Positions 21,605-34,300 of a stretch of 64,000 nt of DNA are shown one piece after another. Below the pieces are notes generated by a model that saw only the letters and a list, made by a program, of their open reading frames with translations, searched no databases and was not told the DNA's origin. Numbering within the stretch: the stretch's first letter is position 1; each line of letters opens with the position of its first letter. The translations under genes were made by a program, and so were the position numbers. Origin of the DNA: Ashinkailepas kermadecensis. Taxonomy: Eukaryota > Arthropoda > Thecostraca > Neolepadidae. Where the stretch lies: assembly GCA_034440615.1 (NCBI GenBank), contig JAOTOM010002958.1, forward strand, positions 1-64,000. The letters run 5' to 3'.

Positions 21605-21815
21605 GCAGAAAATGTCGCTGGCTGTGTGGTCATACGTGGACACTGTCGCCGCCCGAATGCCTGCGTGTGGGAACTGGCGCTGGCTGTGTGACCGTTTGTG
21701 AGTACTGTTGCCGTCGGTATGCCTGCGTATGGGAACTGGCGCTGGCTGTGTGGCCGTTTGAGTGCTGTCGCCGGCGGTATCCCTGCGTGTGGGCATTTTC
21801 GCTCCGGCATTACCG
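21605..21815 (+). repeat. About 61-bp tandem repeat after rictor stop
   Basis: Three units share GGGAACTGGCGCTGGCTGTG, an ACTGTTGCCGTCGGTAT-like block and GCCTGCGTGTGGG. It probably lies within the rictor 3' UTR. Confidence 0.8.
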
Positions 21816-22964
21816 CGTGCGAGTACTGGCCGACCCGCAGGACTGGTAAACGGCCTATCGTCAGCGGTCCCGGAGCGATGGCTGGGCTGATGGCCGTGCC
21901 TGGTCCCCAAATGGAAGTCGATTGTTATTTATTATCGTTTTATAAACTGATTGCAATACATACCAAGTCGGACTGCGTGTTTTTAGACACGGACGGACGG
22001 TGTGTGTAGAGTTTCTATGGTGACGGACCGATGTGGCCGGAATCTGACCGACTTGTATATGACCAGTGTGTCGGCAGTTTTCCAAGTCGACCTCTCCCAT
22101 GCAATGCTAGATTGTCGTTGTAATTACTTCTGCGGTTCCTCTCCACCGCTGCCGATCGTGGCTCCACCGGCATGAGAGCGGCAATTGGGACCGTCGCGAG
22201 ATAATGCTCCTCAGCAGTCATTCGCTGTTCAAACGAAGCGCTGATTTCATACGTCCATACAAGTGTGCACTGGCAGATTCATAGATATTCTAGTGATGCC
22301 GCACCTGACGATGCCTGGTCAACTTTAAGTATAATTTGGACGGATCAGATTTATTGGGATTTTAACGCATTTTACTCGGGGGGGGGCGTGATTTCAGAGC
22401 TCGTTAGTAACGCATAGCTAAAAACACTAAGTGGCAGAATCTTTTCACTTTCTTACCATATTCCATCTCAGTCTTAACACCACATTCCCATGCGCCAGGG
22501 AGGTGCGGTGTTCCTTGACCGATCGATGTCTACACGTTTCAGTATCTGTCAACGACACGAACAGACATTCTTCCAATGCAAGGCGAAACAAAACTGCACG
22601 CGGTTTTCCACAGAAGCATTTCTCGGGAACTTTGGTAAACGTTCTCGAGAAAGTATCCAACCAATCTGGACCTTGCGCGCTACGGGAGACATAGACCCTC
22701 AGTTGCTCCCCTTGGTGAGTCCTTGATATCCGGCATTCTTCGCTTTCAATACCTTCAATAGCCGATATTCCATCCACCGCACCAGGCGCTGCCCTTCCAG
22801 TGCACCCAGTGCAGCTGTGTATATTCAAGCCGAACGAGCGCTCTGCGTCCGTCCCTCCTGTTCGCGTTTTGCAGAGAATATGCGACGGAGAACTATTCGA
22901 TTTGTTTCGGAACGTCTTAGAGCATTATTCGCAGAGGGATGAATCAGAACACTAGGTGATGTCC

Positions 22965-23085
22965 AGCGCCTGACACACGCAAAGGGGTGTATCAGAACAC
23001 CAGCTGCTGCCCAGTGCCTGACACATGCAGAGGGGTGTATCAGAACACCAGCTGCTGTCTCGGCGCGTGGCACGCAGAGGTGCAC
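22965..23085. repeat. 57-bp direct repeat
   Basis: GGGGTGTATCAGAACACCAG followed by CTGCTG occurs at about 22984 and 23035, with a related third piece upstream (GATGAATCAGAACACTAGGT). Unit spacing is about 51-57 bp. No function is evident. Confidence 0.75.
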
Positions 23086-24306
23086 CGGAACACCATCTGA
23101 GGTTCGTTCGAGCACCCATCCAGACGGCGTGATCCCAAGACAGGCGCCTACCGCTCAAACGCATACCCAGTTGGGGAGCATGCAACGCGACAGGTTCAGA
23201 CTTTGGGGGCAAATATGGAGTTTGCATTATACCTATTAACGCTATTACATTGCCCGCTTCGTAACACCAGCTTCTCGAGCTCCCTCACCACAGTTGATCC
23301 AGAAACTGGACAACGGTTGTTTTTTTTTTTTTTAAATGACTCAGCCCTAAACCAGGAGCATAGTGAGCAGAGAACGGAACATACATGGAAGATTTTCGAG
23401 CTCACTTCAATCGAATCGCCTCAGGGATTGGCAATCCAGAGTCGTAGTACCGCGATACAAATTCAGGCACTAAAGTATATTTGTCTTCACAGAATGCATT
23501 CGACAAGAATGCAACATGGGGCATGAGTTCAAAATGCATGCTACGAGTGTGAAAAAAAACGCTTGCCTGTGTTCGGCCACAAAGTAACCAATGCGCACGT
23601 ACGGCCGCAGTCCGTGCAACCGGCAGCGGGTCTCCACATCTAACAGAACCGAGCACGTCTGTAAAACTCGCTGGACAAAGAAGAAGCTTTCTTAATACAT
23701 CCGGCACACATCCAGAAAACAACTTAAAAGGCACCTGATAAACATCAGAATTATTTCGTAGTAACGTAAAACATTTGTACAAAAAGCAGGCTGTCAACAG
23801 TCGCTAAAAGCGCAGTGCCAACAATCCGCCGCAAGCCTCCATTCATCAGTCATCTATCAGTAACAAGTGCTTCCGAGCTACATAAATACATCGCATCACC
23901 GTGTTGCAGTCGCCTTGGTCCGGAACCACTTCCGTCGGCTGTGTACACATCCCAGTGGTCGTACAAATCGTAGTGGTCCCCAGTATGAGCAACGAGTGGT
24001 GAGATCTATTAAAAATCACATCAGAACCGCTCCACAGTTGGCAGCCGACGCAGCACGCATTTGGCAGTCATACCGAATTTAAACCCTCCGTCGCACGCAT
24101 GAATCTGCAGTTGACAATGTGGCCGGGAGCAGCGGCTGGCGGTCGGTGCGCCATTGGCACACCGGCCTCTCGCCACGCCAGCTCCTCGACAAGTGCACAT
24201 GGATAATATTTCACTTATATTACACGACACCGTATTTACACTGTACACTCAACGACGCAGTCACTGCCTTTGCACTTTGAAAAATGTTTGTTTCGGCAGG
24301 GCGACG

Positions 24307-24898
24307 CTAGATGTAGACGCCGTCGCCGACCTGCTGCGGGTGCTGTTGCTGCGGCGGCGGTGGTGGCTGCTGCGGCGGAGGCTTTTGCTGGGCGCCCGGC
24401 GGCGAGCAGACGCCGTCCGACCAGCCGGCGGCCGAGTGCGGGCTGCTGGTGGACCACTGGCCGGGCGAGTCGGGACTGGGCGTCGGGTAGTGGTCGGGCG
24501 ACAGCTGCAGGTGGTGGCCGTCGGCCATGCTGTGCTGCGACGGCGGCGTCGGGTAGTGCGGGTACAGGTGCGTGGCCGACTGCGCCGCGCCGCACGCCAC
24601 CTGGGTGAACTCCTGCGGCTGGCCGCCGTACTCGAAGCCGTACTGGTGCGCCACGTTGTGCCGCGCCGCGCCGCGCATGGCCGCCATGTGCTGCGGCGAC
24701 AGCGCCATGCCCGGACGCTGCTTGCAGGGCGAGAGCGCCTGCGGCGATAGCGCGCCCGGCGGCGACGGCGAGTAGGCGCTGCTCTGCGGCGACGGCATGA
24801 ACGTGGCCGGGTAGCCCTGGTGCGGCGGCATGGTGTGCTGGCGCGGCGCCGGCTGTGGCGGCTCCTGCTGCTGCTGCTGCTGTTGCTGCTGTTGCTGC

Positions 24899-24930
<32 letters not shown>

Positions 24931-25350
24931 CTGCAGGTGCATGTAGCCCTCGGGACTGAGCCCGACGGCGGCCGGCATCGACTTCTGTCGCGGATGGAAG
25001 TAGGGCGGCTCCAGGCCAGTCGCGTGCAGACTCTGCATGCTGGCGGCAGACTTGACGCAGTCCTCGTACTTGGGCGGCGGCTTGCTCGGGATGCGCATCT
25101 CGTACGGCTGCGGCAGCGGCGGCACGTTGGCGTACAGCGCACCCTCGAGCGTCTCGGCCGACAGCTGCTCCATGCCCAGGCCCGGCTCGGACTTTTTGCG
25201 CTTCATGCTGGCGCGCTTGCGGTCCTCGTCGTGTTGCGGCTGATGCTGTTGTGGCGGGGGTGGCAGCGCGGCACGCGCCCGCTTCTTGGGCTTCTTCATT
25301 AAGGAGGACATGTCTGACGGTGCCGAGTTGAACGACTGCACGTTCGGCAT
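24307..25350 (-). CDS. N: Notch exon 10 (C-terminal tail, stop TAG)
   Basis: Acceptor CTCCGCCAG before 25350, stop TAG at 24309-24307; 347 residues. It starts [13 protein letters not shown], then has a bipartite basic [21 protein letters not shown] (a PPxY-containing motif conserved with insects), 21 glutamines, a histidine/proline/tyrosine-rich linker, the PEST/degron [18 protein letters not shown], then GWSDGV and a second short proline/glutamine stretch ending DGVYI. The tail is much shorter than in Drosophila. An internal ATG at the exon start is not an initiator. Confidence 0.95.
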
Positions 25351-28300
25351 CTGGCGGAGGGACGGTCGTCTCAGACAGGCATCAACACCATCACCTGGTG
25401 TTTTTGTGTGGATTAAGACATTGCAGATGTCACAGCAGTCAGCGGTGGCTTTGTGTCGTTGCACTGAGGCAAACGCATTGGTGTTCACGGTGGATACAAG
25501 GAGTCTATGTTGGTGAACAACACATCAAATAAACATATCTACACCCCCAACAACTCTGTCCGCCATCCATAACTAGTCTGCGCTACCCATAGCTCACAGT
25601 GACCGACCTCTGAACCAGACAGAGTGCTTCCCCAACAGTACTAGCAGATGTCACGCTGACTGATGAAACGAATGGAGTCAGTCTCTTCAATACAGCGACA
25701 AGTCAAAGCTGCTTTTAAAAGAACGCCAGATCCTGATTTGTCCACTTGGCTTGCGGTACCCGTGCCTATCGGATCCTGCCCCGGGAATCGGTGGCCGTAC
25801 CCACCTGCGGACTCATGGTGACGTGCTCGTCCAGCAGCCGGACGATGTCGTGGTGCAGCCGCTCCGCGGCCACGTCTCGCGGCAGCCGGTCCATGTGGTC
25901 GGTGATGTCGCGGTTGGCGTAGTGGTCCAGCAGCAGCTTGCACGCCTGGTAGGAGCCCTCACGCGCCGCCAAGAACAGGGGCGTCTCGTCCTGGCGGAGG
26001 CACGGGAGGTTGGTTAGGGTCCGCGCGCCGCCAGAAACAGAACGACTCATCCTAGCGCAGGCACCACAGGTGGGTTCAGTCGGCGGGTCTCCAAACCACC
26101 CACTGCCACCCCATTTGACCGACCACGTGTCGGCGCGTCGCCACCGGCTTGGCAGATTGGAAAAATGTGGTAGGGTTGCTGGTCTGTAAATTGTACTTCA
26201 CAAAGTAACCATAACAAACATTATTTTCCCAAATAATAAATACAATAATACAGAAGGCCGCACTTACCTCCTGAGATATCTCAAAAACGATCGGGGATGT
26301 TTTGGTTCGTTTGACCCTTCTCGGCGAACTACATTAACCAATCACAATACATCCGGTGTGGTTTTGAATATTGAACATGTCCAACATGACAAATAACCCC
26401 AACTGTTGCGCCTTGCAGCTTGAAAAAAGGATGCCGCGCAAGAGCTCCCAGCTACCACTGCGGGAGCATCCACCCACCTTGTTGTTCTGTGCGTCGCGGT
26501 TGGCGCCGTGCGTGAGCAGGATCTGGACGGCGTCGACGTTGTTGACGGCGGCGGCCCAGTGTAGCGCCGTCTTGCCGCTGTCGTCGGCGGCGTTCACGTC
26601 CGTGTCGGCGCCGATCATGTCCTCCACCATGCCCTCGTTGGCGAGGCGCGCCGACAGGATCAGCGGCGTGGTGCCGTCGTGCATGCGCGCGTTCAGGTCC
26701 GTCGAGCGGTTGCGCAGCAGGATCTGGAACACGCCCTGCGCGTCGGACGCCACGGCCGCGTGCAGCGGCGTGCGGCCGGTCGAGTCCTGGCAGTTGACGT
26801 CGGCGCCGGCGTCCAGCAGCCGCTTGGCGGCGTCGGCGCGCGCGTATCGCGCCGCCAGGTGCAGCGACGTCTCGCCGGTGCGGTCCATAGTGGCGTTGAG
26901 CTTGGCGCCCTGGTTGATGAGCTCCTGGATGACGCTGGCCGAGCCGTCGTCCACGTCGTCGTCGGGCGTGCCGCTGCCGTGCCGGAACGAGGCGATCATG
27001 AGCGGCGTCATGCCCATCGGGCCGCGCACGTCCACGTCCGGCGAGGCGGCCTCGCCGTGCGTCGGCGTCAGCGCCAGCAGGTCGGGGTTGCGGATCTCGG
27101 CGGCGTCCATGTGCTGCTGCGTCCAGCCGCGCTCGTCCTCCACGTCGGTGACAACCGTGTGGTCGCTGCCGTACGGGCCCGAGTCCAGCCGCTTGGCGGC
27201 CGGCTCGTCGTCGTCCGACCACTGCGGCACGTTGTCGTTGCTGTCCAGGTCGGCCAGCCGACTCTGCGAGATGTGGCGCATCTCCTGTCCGTCGCCGGCC
27301 GGACGGCGCGTGTCCACGTGCCGCGGCCCCGCCACGCTGGTCGCGCCGAAGAAGCCCTCCGGGAACCAGGTGACGCCGCGCTCGCGCTTGCGCTTGGTCT
27401 GCACGAGCACGCCCACTAGGATCATGACGAAGACGAGCAACAGACAGATGGGGATGACGTACTGGTAGGCGCTGCTGCTGCCGCCGGCTGGCACTGAATC
27501 CTGCACGCCCGAACTCTTCACCTGATAAATGGGGAACGACGACGACAGGCTCTTGCTGACAGCCTTGGCGCCCAGGAAGTTGGCCGCCTGCTCCGTGTCA
27601 GCAAAGCAGCGGCCACCTTCGGAGCGCGCGCAGTTGCGATTGTCGATGCGCACGTGCACGATGATGCCCCTGTTGACAAACCTGTAGAGCACTGGCTGGC
27701 GGCCATCGATCCGCAGCTGCCGCTTCGGTTCCCAGTTGTAGACCATGGGCTGGCCGTGCTCGTCGCGCCGGATCACCACATTGGTGCGCAGCTCACGGCC
27801 CACCTCGCGCAGGAACGGCACCGTGTTGTTCAGGAACTCGCGCCGCTCCATCAGCACGATGATGCGCAGGTCGCCAAGCGCGTGCACAGGCGGCCCCTGC
27901 TCGCAGTCGAGGCCGTCCCAGTTGCAGCCCTCCGTGTTGCAGGTGGGGTCGCACACGCCGTCCGCGTACTTGTTGCGGCAGTAGTAGTCGTGCAGAGGAT
28001 TGCACTCCTGCACATCGGACTGGCAGTCGCGGCCGTCGAACAGACAGTCGGCGTTGTTGCACTCGGCGTCGCACTTGCGGTCCTGGAACACGTCCCAGCA
28101 GCTGACTGACGCCGTGCAGTTCTGCCACGGGTTGGTGCCCAGCGAGCAGTCGCCGCCGTCGAACTGGCACGCGTACGTGTTGCACTCCTGGTCGCACTCG
28201 CGGTCGCCGGCGCGCGCCACGCAGTTGTGGCGGCGGCACCGCTCGCGCTCGGCGCTCAGGTCGATCGGCTCGCCGGAGGCGGCCTTCGGCGCGAAGATGC

Positions 28301-31300
28301 CGCCCGGCGACGTCGGGTCGTACACCTCGCAGCGTTCACCGGTCCACGTGGGCGTGCAGTCGCACTCGAAGCGGCCGGCGCGGTCCAGACACACGCCGCC
28401 CTGCTGGCACGGGTTCGGCTTGCACTCGTCGTGCACGTCGCGCTCGCAGTTCTTGCCGGACGTACCCGGCGGACACGTGCACTCGTAACCGCGCGCGTAC
28501 GGCCGACAGGTGGCGCCGTTGCGGCACGGCCGCCGGTCGCAGTCGGTCACCTCGTGCTCGCAGTTGTCGCCGCGGAAGCCGTCCGAGCAGTGGCACACGT
28601 GTCCGTCGCCGCGACTGCTGCACTCACCGCCGTTCAGACACGGGTTGCGGCTGCAGAAGTCCACCTTCACCTCGCAGTGGCGGCCGCGGAAGCCTGGATG
28701 GCACGTGCACATGTAGTTGTTGATGAGCTGCACGCAGTCCTTGGTGCCGACCGAGTCGCACGGGTTCGACAGGCACTCGTTGATGTCGCCCTCGCAGCGC
28801 TGGCCGACGAAGCCGGGCGGACAGTTGCAGGTGAAGCCGCCCACCTGATCGACGCACACACCGCCGTGGTGGCAGGCGCCCTCGAAGCAGTCGTCCTCGT
28901 TGATCTCGCACACCTGACCGATCGTGCCGTGCGGGCACGAGCAGCGGAAACTCTCCACCAGGTCGTGGCACGTGCCGCCGTTCTTGCAGCGGTTGGGCAT
29001 GCAGTCGTCCTCGTTCACCTCGCAGTCGACTCCCGAGAAGCCGGGCCGACATTCGCAGCGGTACGTGCCGACCAGGTCGCGACACGTGGCGCCGTTTTTG
29101 CACGGCGACGACTCGCACTCGTCCTCTTCGTGCTGGCAGTAGGAGCCGGTGTAGCCGGGCGAGCAGTGGCAGCGGTGTGAGTTGCCAATGTCTTCGCACT
29201 TGCCGCCGTGCTGGCACAGCTGGTGGCGCGTCACCTTTTTGCGCAGCGCCGCGTCCTGACACGACACCATCTCGACGTCGCACAGGGCGCCCGTCCAGCC
29301 AGGCAGGCACGAGCACTTGTAGACGTTCTTCCTCTGGTAGCACGAGGCGCCATTCAGGCACGGACTGTTGGCGCACCAGTCGACGAACTGGTCGCACAGC
29401 TCGCCCGTGTAGCCTGTCGGGCAGTGGCACGAGAAGTAGCCGCGGTGTCCGATGCAGGTGGCGCCGTTGGAGCACGGGCTCGAGTCGCACTCGTCGATCA
29501 CCGTCTGACAGCTGGAGCCAGTGTAGCCCTCGGCGCACAGACACGTGTAGTTATTGATGCCGTCCAGGCACGAGCCGCCGTTCATGCAGCTGCTGGCCGT
29601 GCAGTCGACGTCGTTGGTCTGGCAGTTGGTGCCCGAGAAGCCCAGCGGGCACTCGCACGTGTAGCTGTTGACGTAGTCGTTGCAGGTGGCGCCGTTCAGG
29701 CACGGCCCCGGCGCGCACTCGTCCACGTCCGCCTGACAGTGCTGGCCGGTGAAGCCGGCCGGGCACGTGCACGTGTAGCTGTTGACGCCGTCCAGACAGG
29801 TGCCGCCGTTCTTGCACGGCTTGCTGGCGCACTCGTCGATATTGCGCGTGCAGTCGCGGCCCTGGAAGCCGGGCGCGCAGTGGCACCGGTACGAGCCGGG
29901 CACGTTCTCGCACGTGGCACCGTTTCGGCACGGGTCGCTCGCCTCGCACTCGTCCAGGTCGACGTCGCACAGACGGCCCTTGTAGCCGAGAGGGCAGGTG
30001 CAGCCGAAGTCGCGGTAGTTGCTGCTGGGCGAGCAGTGCGCACCGTTGCGGCAGCGATTCGGCATGCAGGGGTCCATCTCCGTCTCGCACCGGCGGCCCG
30101 TGTACGGCAGCGCGCACACGCACAGGAAGTCGCTGATCCGGTCGATGCACGTGCCGCCGTGCAGGCAGGGCGCCGACAAACAGTCGTTGACGTTGTGCTC
30201 GCAGTTGCGGCCCGTGTATCCGTCGCGGCACGCGCAGGAGTAGTCGTTGTGCAGGTCCGAGCACGAGCCGCCGTGCTGGCACGGGTTCGACTGGCACTCG
30301 TCCACGTCCTGCTCGCAGCGCACGCCGCCGTAGCCGGGCGGACAGTGGCAGATGAACATGTTGACGCCGTCCTCGCACGAGCCGCCGTTGATGCAAGGGT
30401 TCGACCTGCACTCGTCCACGTCGCTCAGGCAGTGCGCGTCGTAGTAGCCGCGCGGGCAGATGCAGCGGAAGCCGTTCACCAGGTCGACGCAGGTGCCGCT
30501 GTTGGCGCACGGGTTGGAGCGACACTCGTCAATGTTGATGTCGCAGTGGCGGCCGCGAAAGCCGGGCGAGCACTGGCACGCGTACGTGTTGATCTTGTCG
30601 ATGCAGGTGGCGCCATTATTGCACGGGTTGGCCAGACACTCGTCGATGTTGTGTTGGCAGTTGACGCCGTACGTGCCCGGCTGGCAGCGGCACTGGTAGC
30701 CGTTCACCAGGTCCTCGCATGTGCCGCCGTGTTCGCACGGCGCGCTCTCGCACTCGTTGATCTGCGACTCGCACAGCTGGCCCCGGTAGCCGGGGTGGCA
30801 CTCGCACGAGTACGTGTTGATGCCGTCGACGCAGTCGCCGTTGTGGCACGGCTGGCCCTGGCAGTCGTCCACGTCGGTCTGACACTCGGTGCCGCTGAAG
30901 CCGGGCGGACACTGGCACGTGTAGCCGTTGACGGCGTCCCGACACACGCCGCCGTTGGCGCACGGGCTGCTCAGGCACTCGTCGATGTTGGACGCGCACC
31001 GCTTGCCGGTGAAGCCGTACGGACAGCGGCAGTCGTAGGCGTTCACCAGGTCGATGCAGATGCCGTTGTTGAAGCACGGCTCGTCTTCGCACTCGTCGAT
31101 GTCCGCCTCGCAGTGGCGACCCGTGTAGCCTGCCGCAGGAGGACAGGTCAGACACGGGTCAAGGGTGAGTCACACAGAGCCTGGTCAGGCCTCTGGCCGG
31201 TCAGGGATGTCACAGAGATGACATATTTTTCGACAGGTCAGCAACAGCATGAACAAGCCAAGTGGGGCTTGTGCAGGAGTCGTGTCGGAGGGCCAAGGGA

Positions 31301-34300
31301 AGCAGTGTATAGGAAATGGGCCACAGGGAAGCGGAGTCAAGGGAAGCTGAGATGGGTCGGAGCCCAGAGGACATAAGCCTAACGCAGCAGTGTACGGGGG
31401 ATGAGTGACAGGGGAGAGCATGTGTAGACACGGGCCAGAGGAGTTCATGCGAAGACGAGGCGGAGAGTACAGACCAACGGAAACAACGTATGGGGAGACA
31501 GCTCCGGTCCAGGATTGAAAAAATAGCGGGTACCTGGATTTTTTATATCCAAAAATTATCCTCTCATTGTCTCCTTTGGGTGCCGAATAGCACCGTTTGA
31601 CAACGAACTGCTCTGTGATAGTGTTCAAGATTCACTGGAAAGTACAAGCTGAAATTCTGATGCCACGAGCTAAGAATAACATCCTCTATTTTGAGTACCC
31701 CCAAATTTTCCTTTCCACATCCAGGATTACAAAGCACAAATCCAACCCTGCTCTGGTTAGAGGGAACAGCATATGGGAAGACAGGTCGGGAAAAGATTGT
31801 CACTTGCCCCTGGTAACTGGCAACGGTAAGGGTAAGGGTAACGGTTCCGAGAATCGGAATTCAGCCTGGTACCCGATACGGACGCCAATGAGCAGATAAA
31901 ATAGGGATAACTAGAGGAAAAAGAGACAAATAGCAAGATAAATAAACATAACACGAGATGGGAACCAAGGGACGGATTGGTTGGTTGGTTGGTTATTGGT
32001 TTTACGACACGTCCACCGTTGAGTCATGTAGCGTCGCCAATCTCTCACGCCGATTGGTCGCGGGCGAAGAGTAACGACAGGTGAGACTCGAACCCACAAC
32101 CTTTCGATTGTGAGACGAGCATCTTACCCCTAGACCACTTGTCCCCCACCAAGGGACGGAGAGGAGGGACGGAGAGGAGGAAGAGAAACAAACCAACAAG
32201 GGAGACGGGGAAAACAGAAAAGAAAAGAGGGGGGGGGGGGAAGGAGGGGAAGAGAAACAAGGAAACAGGTAAAGGCAAGGGAAGAGGAAAGAAAGGACGG
32301 ATAAGACAGAGAGGTAAGGAGAAAGCGAACATGAAAGAGAAAAATAGGAAGCTGGAGGTGCAAATTCATCCAATGACCGTAGCGGAATCGCTCAGAAACC
32401 AAACAACCAAACATGTATTAGTACGTTATTCGATATTTAGGTAGTCGATGTAGCTGGATTTTACTGCGCGCAATGCAACATTACCCGCAGCTTATTGGCT
32501 GACATATTTAGGACGTACGAAAAAAGGAGGAAAAAAGGACGACAAAGGACGAAAAAGGCCGGAGTACCAACGAGCACGATCAATATATTGTTGAAAATCG
32601 TTCCTTCGGGCAGAGAACAGGTGGTGGAAACGAAAGCTAAACAACTGAGAATTTCTATTGACATTTGGCGGCTTGCCGACAGCCAACCAGCGGTGTACGA
32701 TCGGATCTGGTCGGCACCGTGACCTCGTGTCGGCAGCTGCAGTGACACATACACTGAGATACCATCAGAGCTCGCTACAGTAGTGCCCACTAAGGGGGCA
32801 TTGACGGCGCGCCGTCGCGTTATCGGTCGCTCACTCGCACCGACTGCAATCGGCCGCACACTGAATGGAGCGGCACGTCATTCATCGCAGCAACGCGCAT
32901 CGTGCAGGCACTCGAGCCGTGGCCCGCCGAGACTGAGCGGCCACTGACTAGCCGCCACTTCAGCGCCTTCCGACGCGGTAAGCCCCACTGATTACCGGCG
33001 TCGATAGCGCTGCCAATGGCGCGCCGACGGCAGCTCCGGTCAGGCCGGACAGCGCCTGCCGCCGGTGACGTCACCTCGTCATCAGCGGCGGCGGCCGGTG
33101 GCGCCGACCACGCCGGTGACGTCACCATCGGTCACACGGAATGGCGGGGCCGCCAGCTGTCGGCCTGACCGCCGCGCGAGCGTCCGGTCGGTGCGCCCTA
33201 AACTCCCAATCATCGTGGAGGCCCCATGGCCATGCCCGGCCCAGCACCAGTTGGCGGCGGGCCGGTGGCGCCGCGCGGCGGCCGGCCTGCCAACTACAGC
33301 GGCCTCGAGAGCCCGCCGCCGGGCTGGCCACCTCCTGCGGCCGACACGCAGGCGGACAAAGACGGCACCGGCAGACGGCCGGAGCGTGCGCGCCGCCCGC
33401 CTTAGGCCGGCCGGCCGCCTGCGCACCCGCACGGCTGGCGGCCGCCGCTCCGTGTCGTGTCAGACAGAGAGGAGTGAGACGAGGCTCAGTACAGTGCAGA
33501 CCATGTACTGAGCTGTGACCGTGACGGCCGCGTTCGATGGCCAGGACGCACTTCGTGAGGGAACGGGCTGCATAACGAGCCTCCTCAGTACAGTGAATGT
33601 CGCACCAGTCTGTTGCAGATCGCAAAATATTGCTGCCTCTTTCAGATCTACAACACATGACAAACGAGCAGAATACTGATTACTGAGATGATACATTTCT
33701 AAGTATGCCCATTGCGTGGGGCAAGCTCGTGCATTGTTGGTTAGGAATGATCACACGAATTCAACAGTCCCTCGATTCAGTGCTATTTGTGAGCAAAGCG
33801 CTTCGTGGAATAGAGCCGATTCCAAGGCGAGACTAGGTTTGGACGTGTGGAGCCGTCGAGTGCGGGCTGTTCTCGGCGTGACGCCGGCCGCGCCACCGAG
33901 ACCCCCGGCGCCTGCACCAGCCCGCCGACATTCGGACGCCGGCCACACGACGGTGGACCGGCCACTTTTTACGGCGCCGAACCTGTTTAGCCTGAGCGGC
34001 GCGTCACCGTCGCGCGGCCGGTGACGAGTGCAGCGCACCGCTGGGAACCGACGACGGCAGGCCGGCCGACTGGCGAGATAGGCCGGCGCGTCGCAAAAAC
34101 GGCCGCCATTAGCGGGGCGGCGGGCGCGGCCTCATTACGCCGGCCGACAGTAATGACCGCGCGATGTCGGCGGGCGGCGTCGCCCGCGGCCCGGCCGGGA
34201 CCGGTCACCGGCGGCCGTCCGCCAGCGGCTCACAAACCGAGCGGCCGGCGCGCTGCTGCGACGCGCCGCCGCCGGCCGGTTTGAGCGGCGCTGGCCGGCC

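Larger units (their letters stand above)
21503..24306. other. Intergenic gap between convergent rictor and Notch, with 3' UTRs
   Basis: The two stop codons face each other 2.8 kb apart, so both 3' UTRs must lie here. I found no convincing AATAAA shortly after the rictor stop. On the Notch strand AATAAA occurs around 21925 and around 22350, far from its stop. The stretch contains a 61-bp repeat (21605-21815), a 57-bp direct repeat (22965-23085) and a T run at about 23320. Minus-strand open frames here (for example 23402-23797, 131 codons) match nothing I know. Confidence 0.6.

Noticed and set aside
23402..23797. 131-codon minus-strand frame between the genes
   Set aside because: It matches no family I recognise, lacks codon bias like the neighbours, and probably lies in the Notch 3' flank.
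25350..25350. ATG at the start of Notch exon 10 as an independent initiator
   Set aside because: It follows an acceptor directly and continues the frame of exon 9.
29208..31376. 722-codon plus-strand frame rich in Ala, Val, Arg
   Set aside because: It is the antisense shadow of the Notch EGF exon; the regular cysteine codons of the minus strand keep it open.
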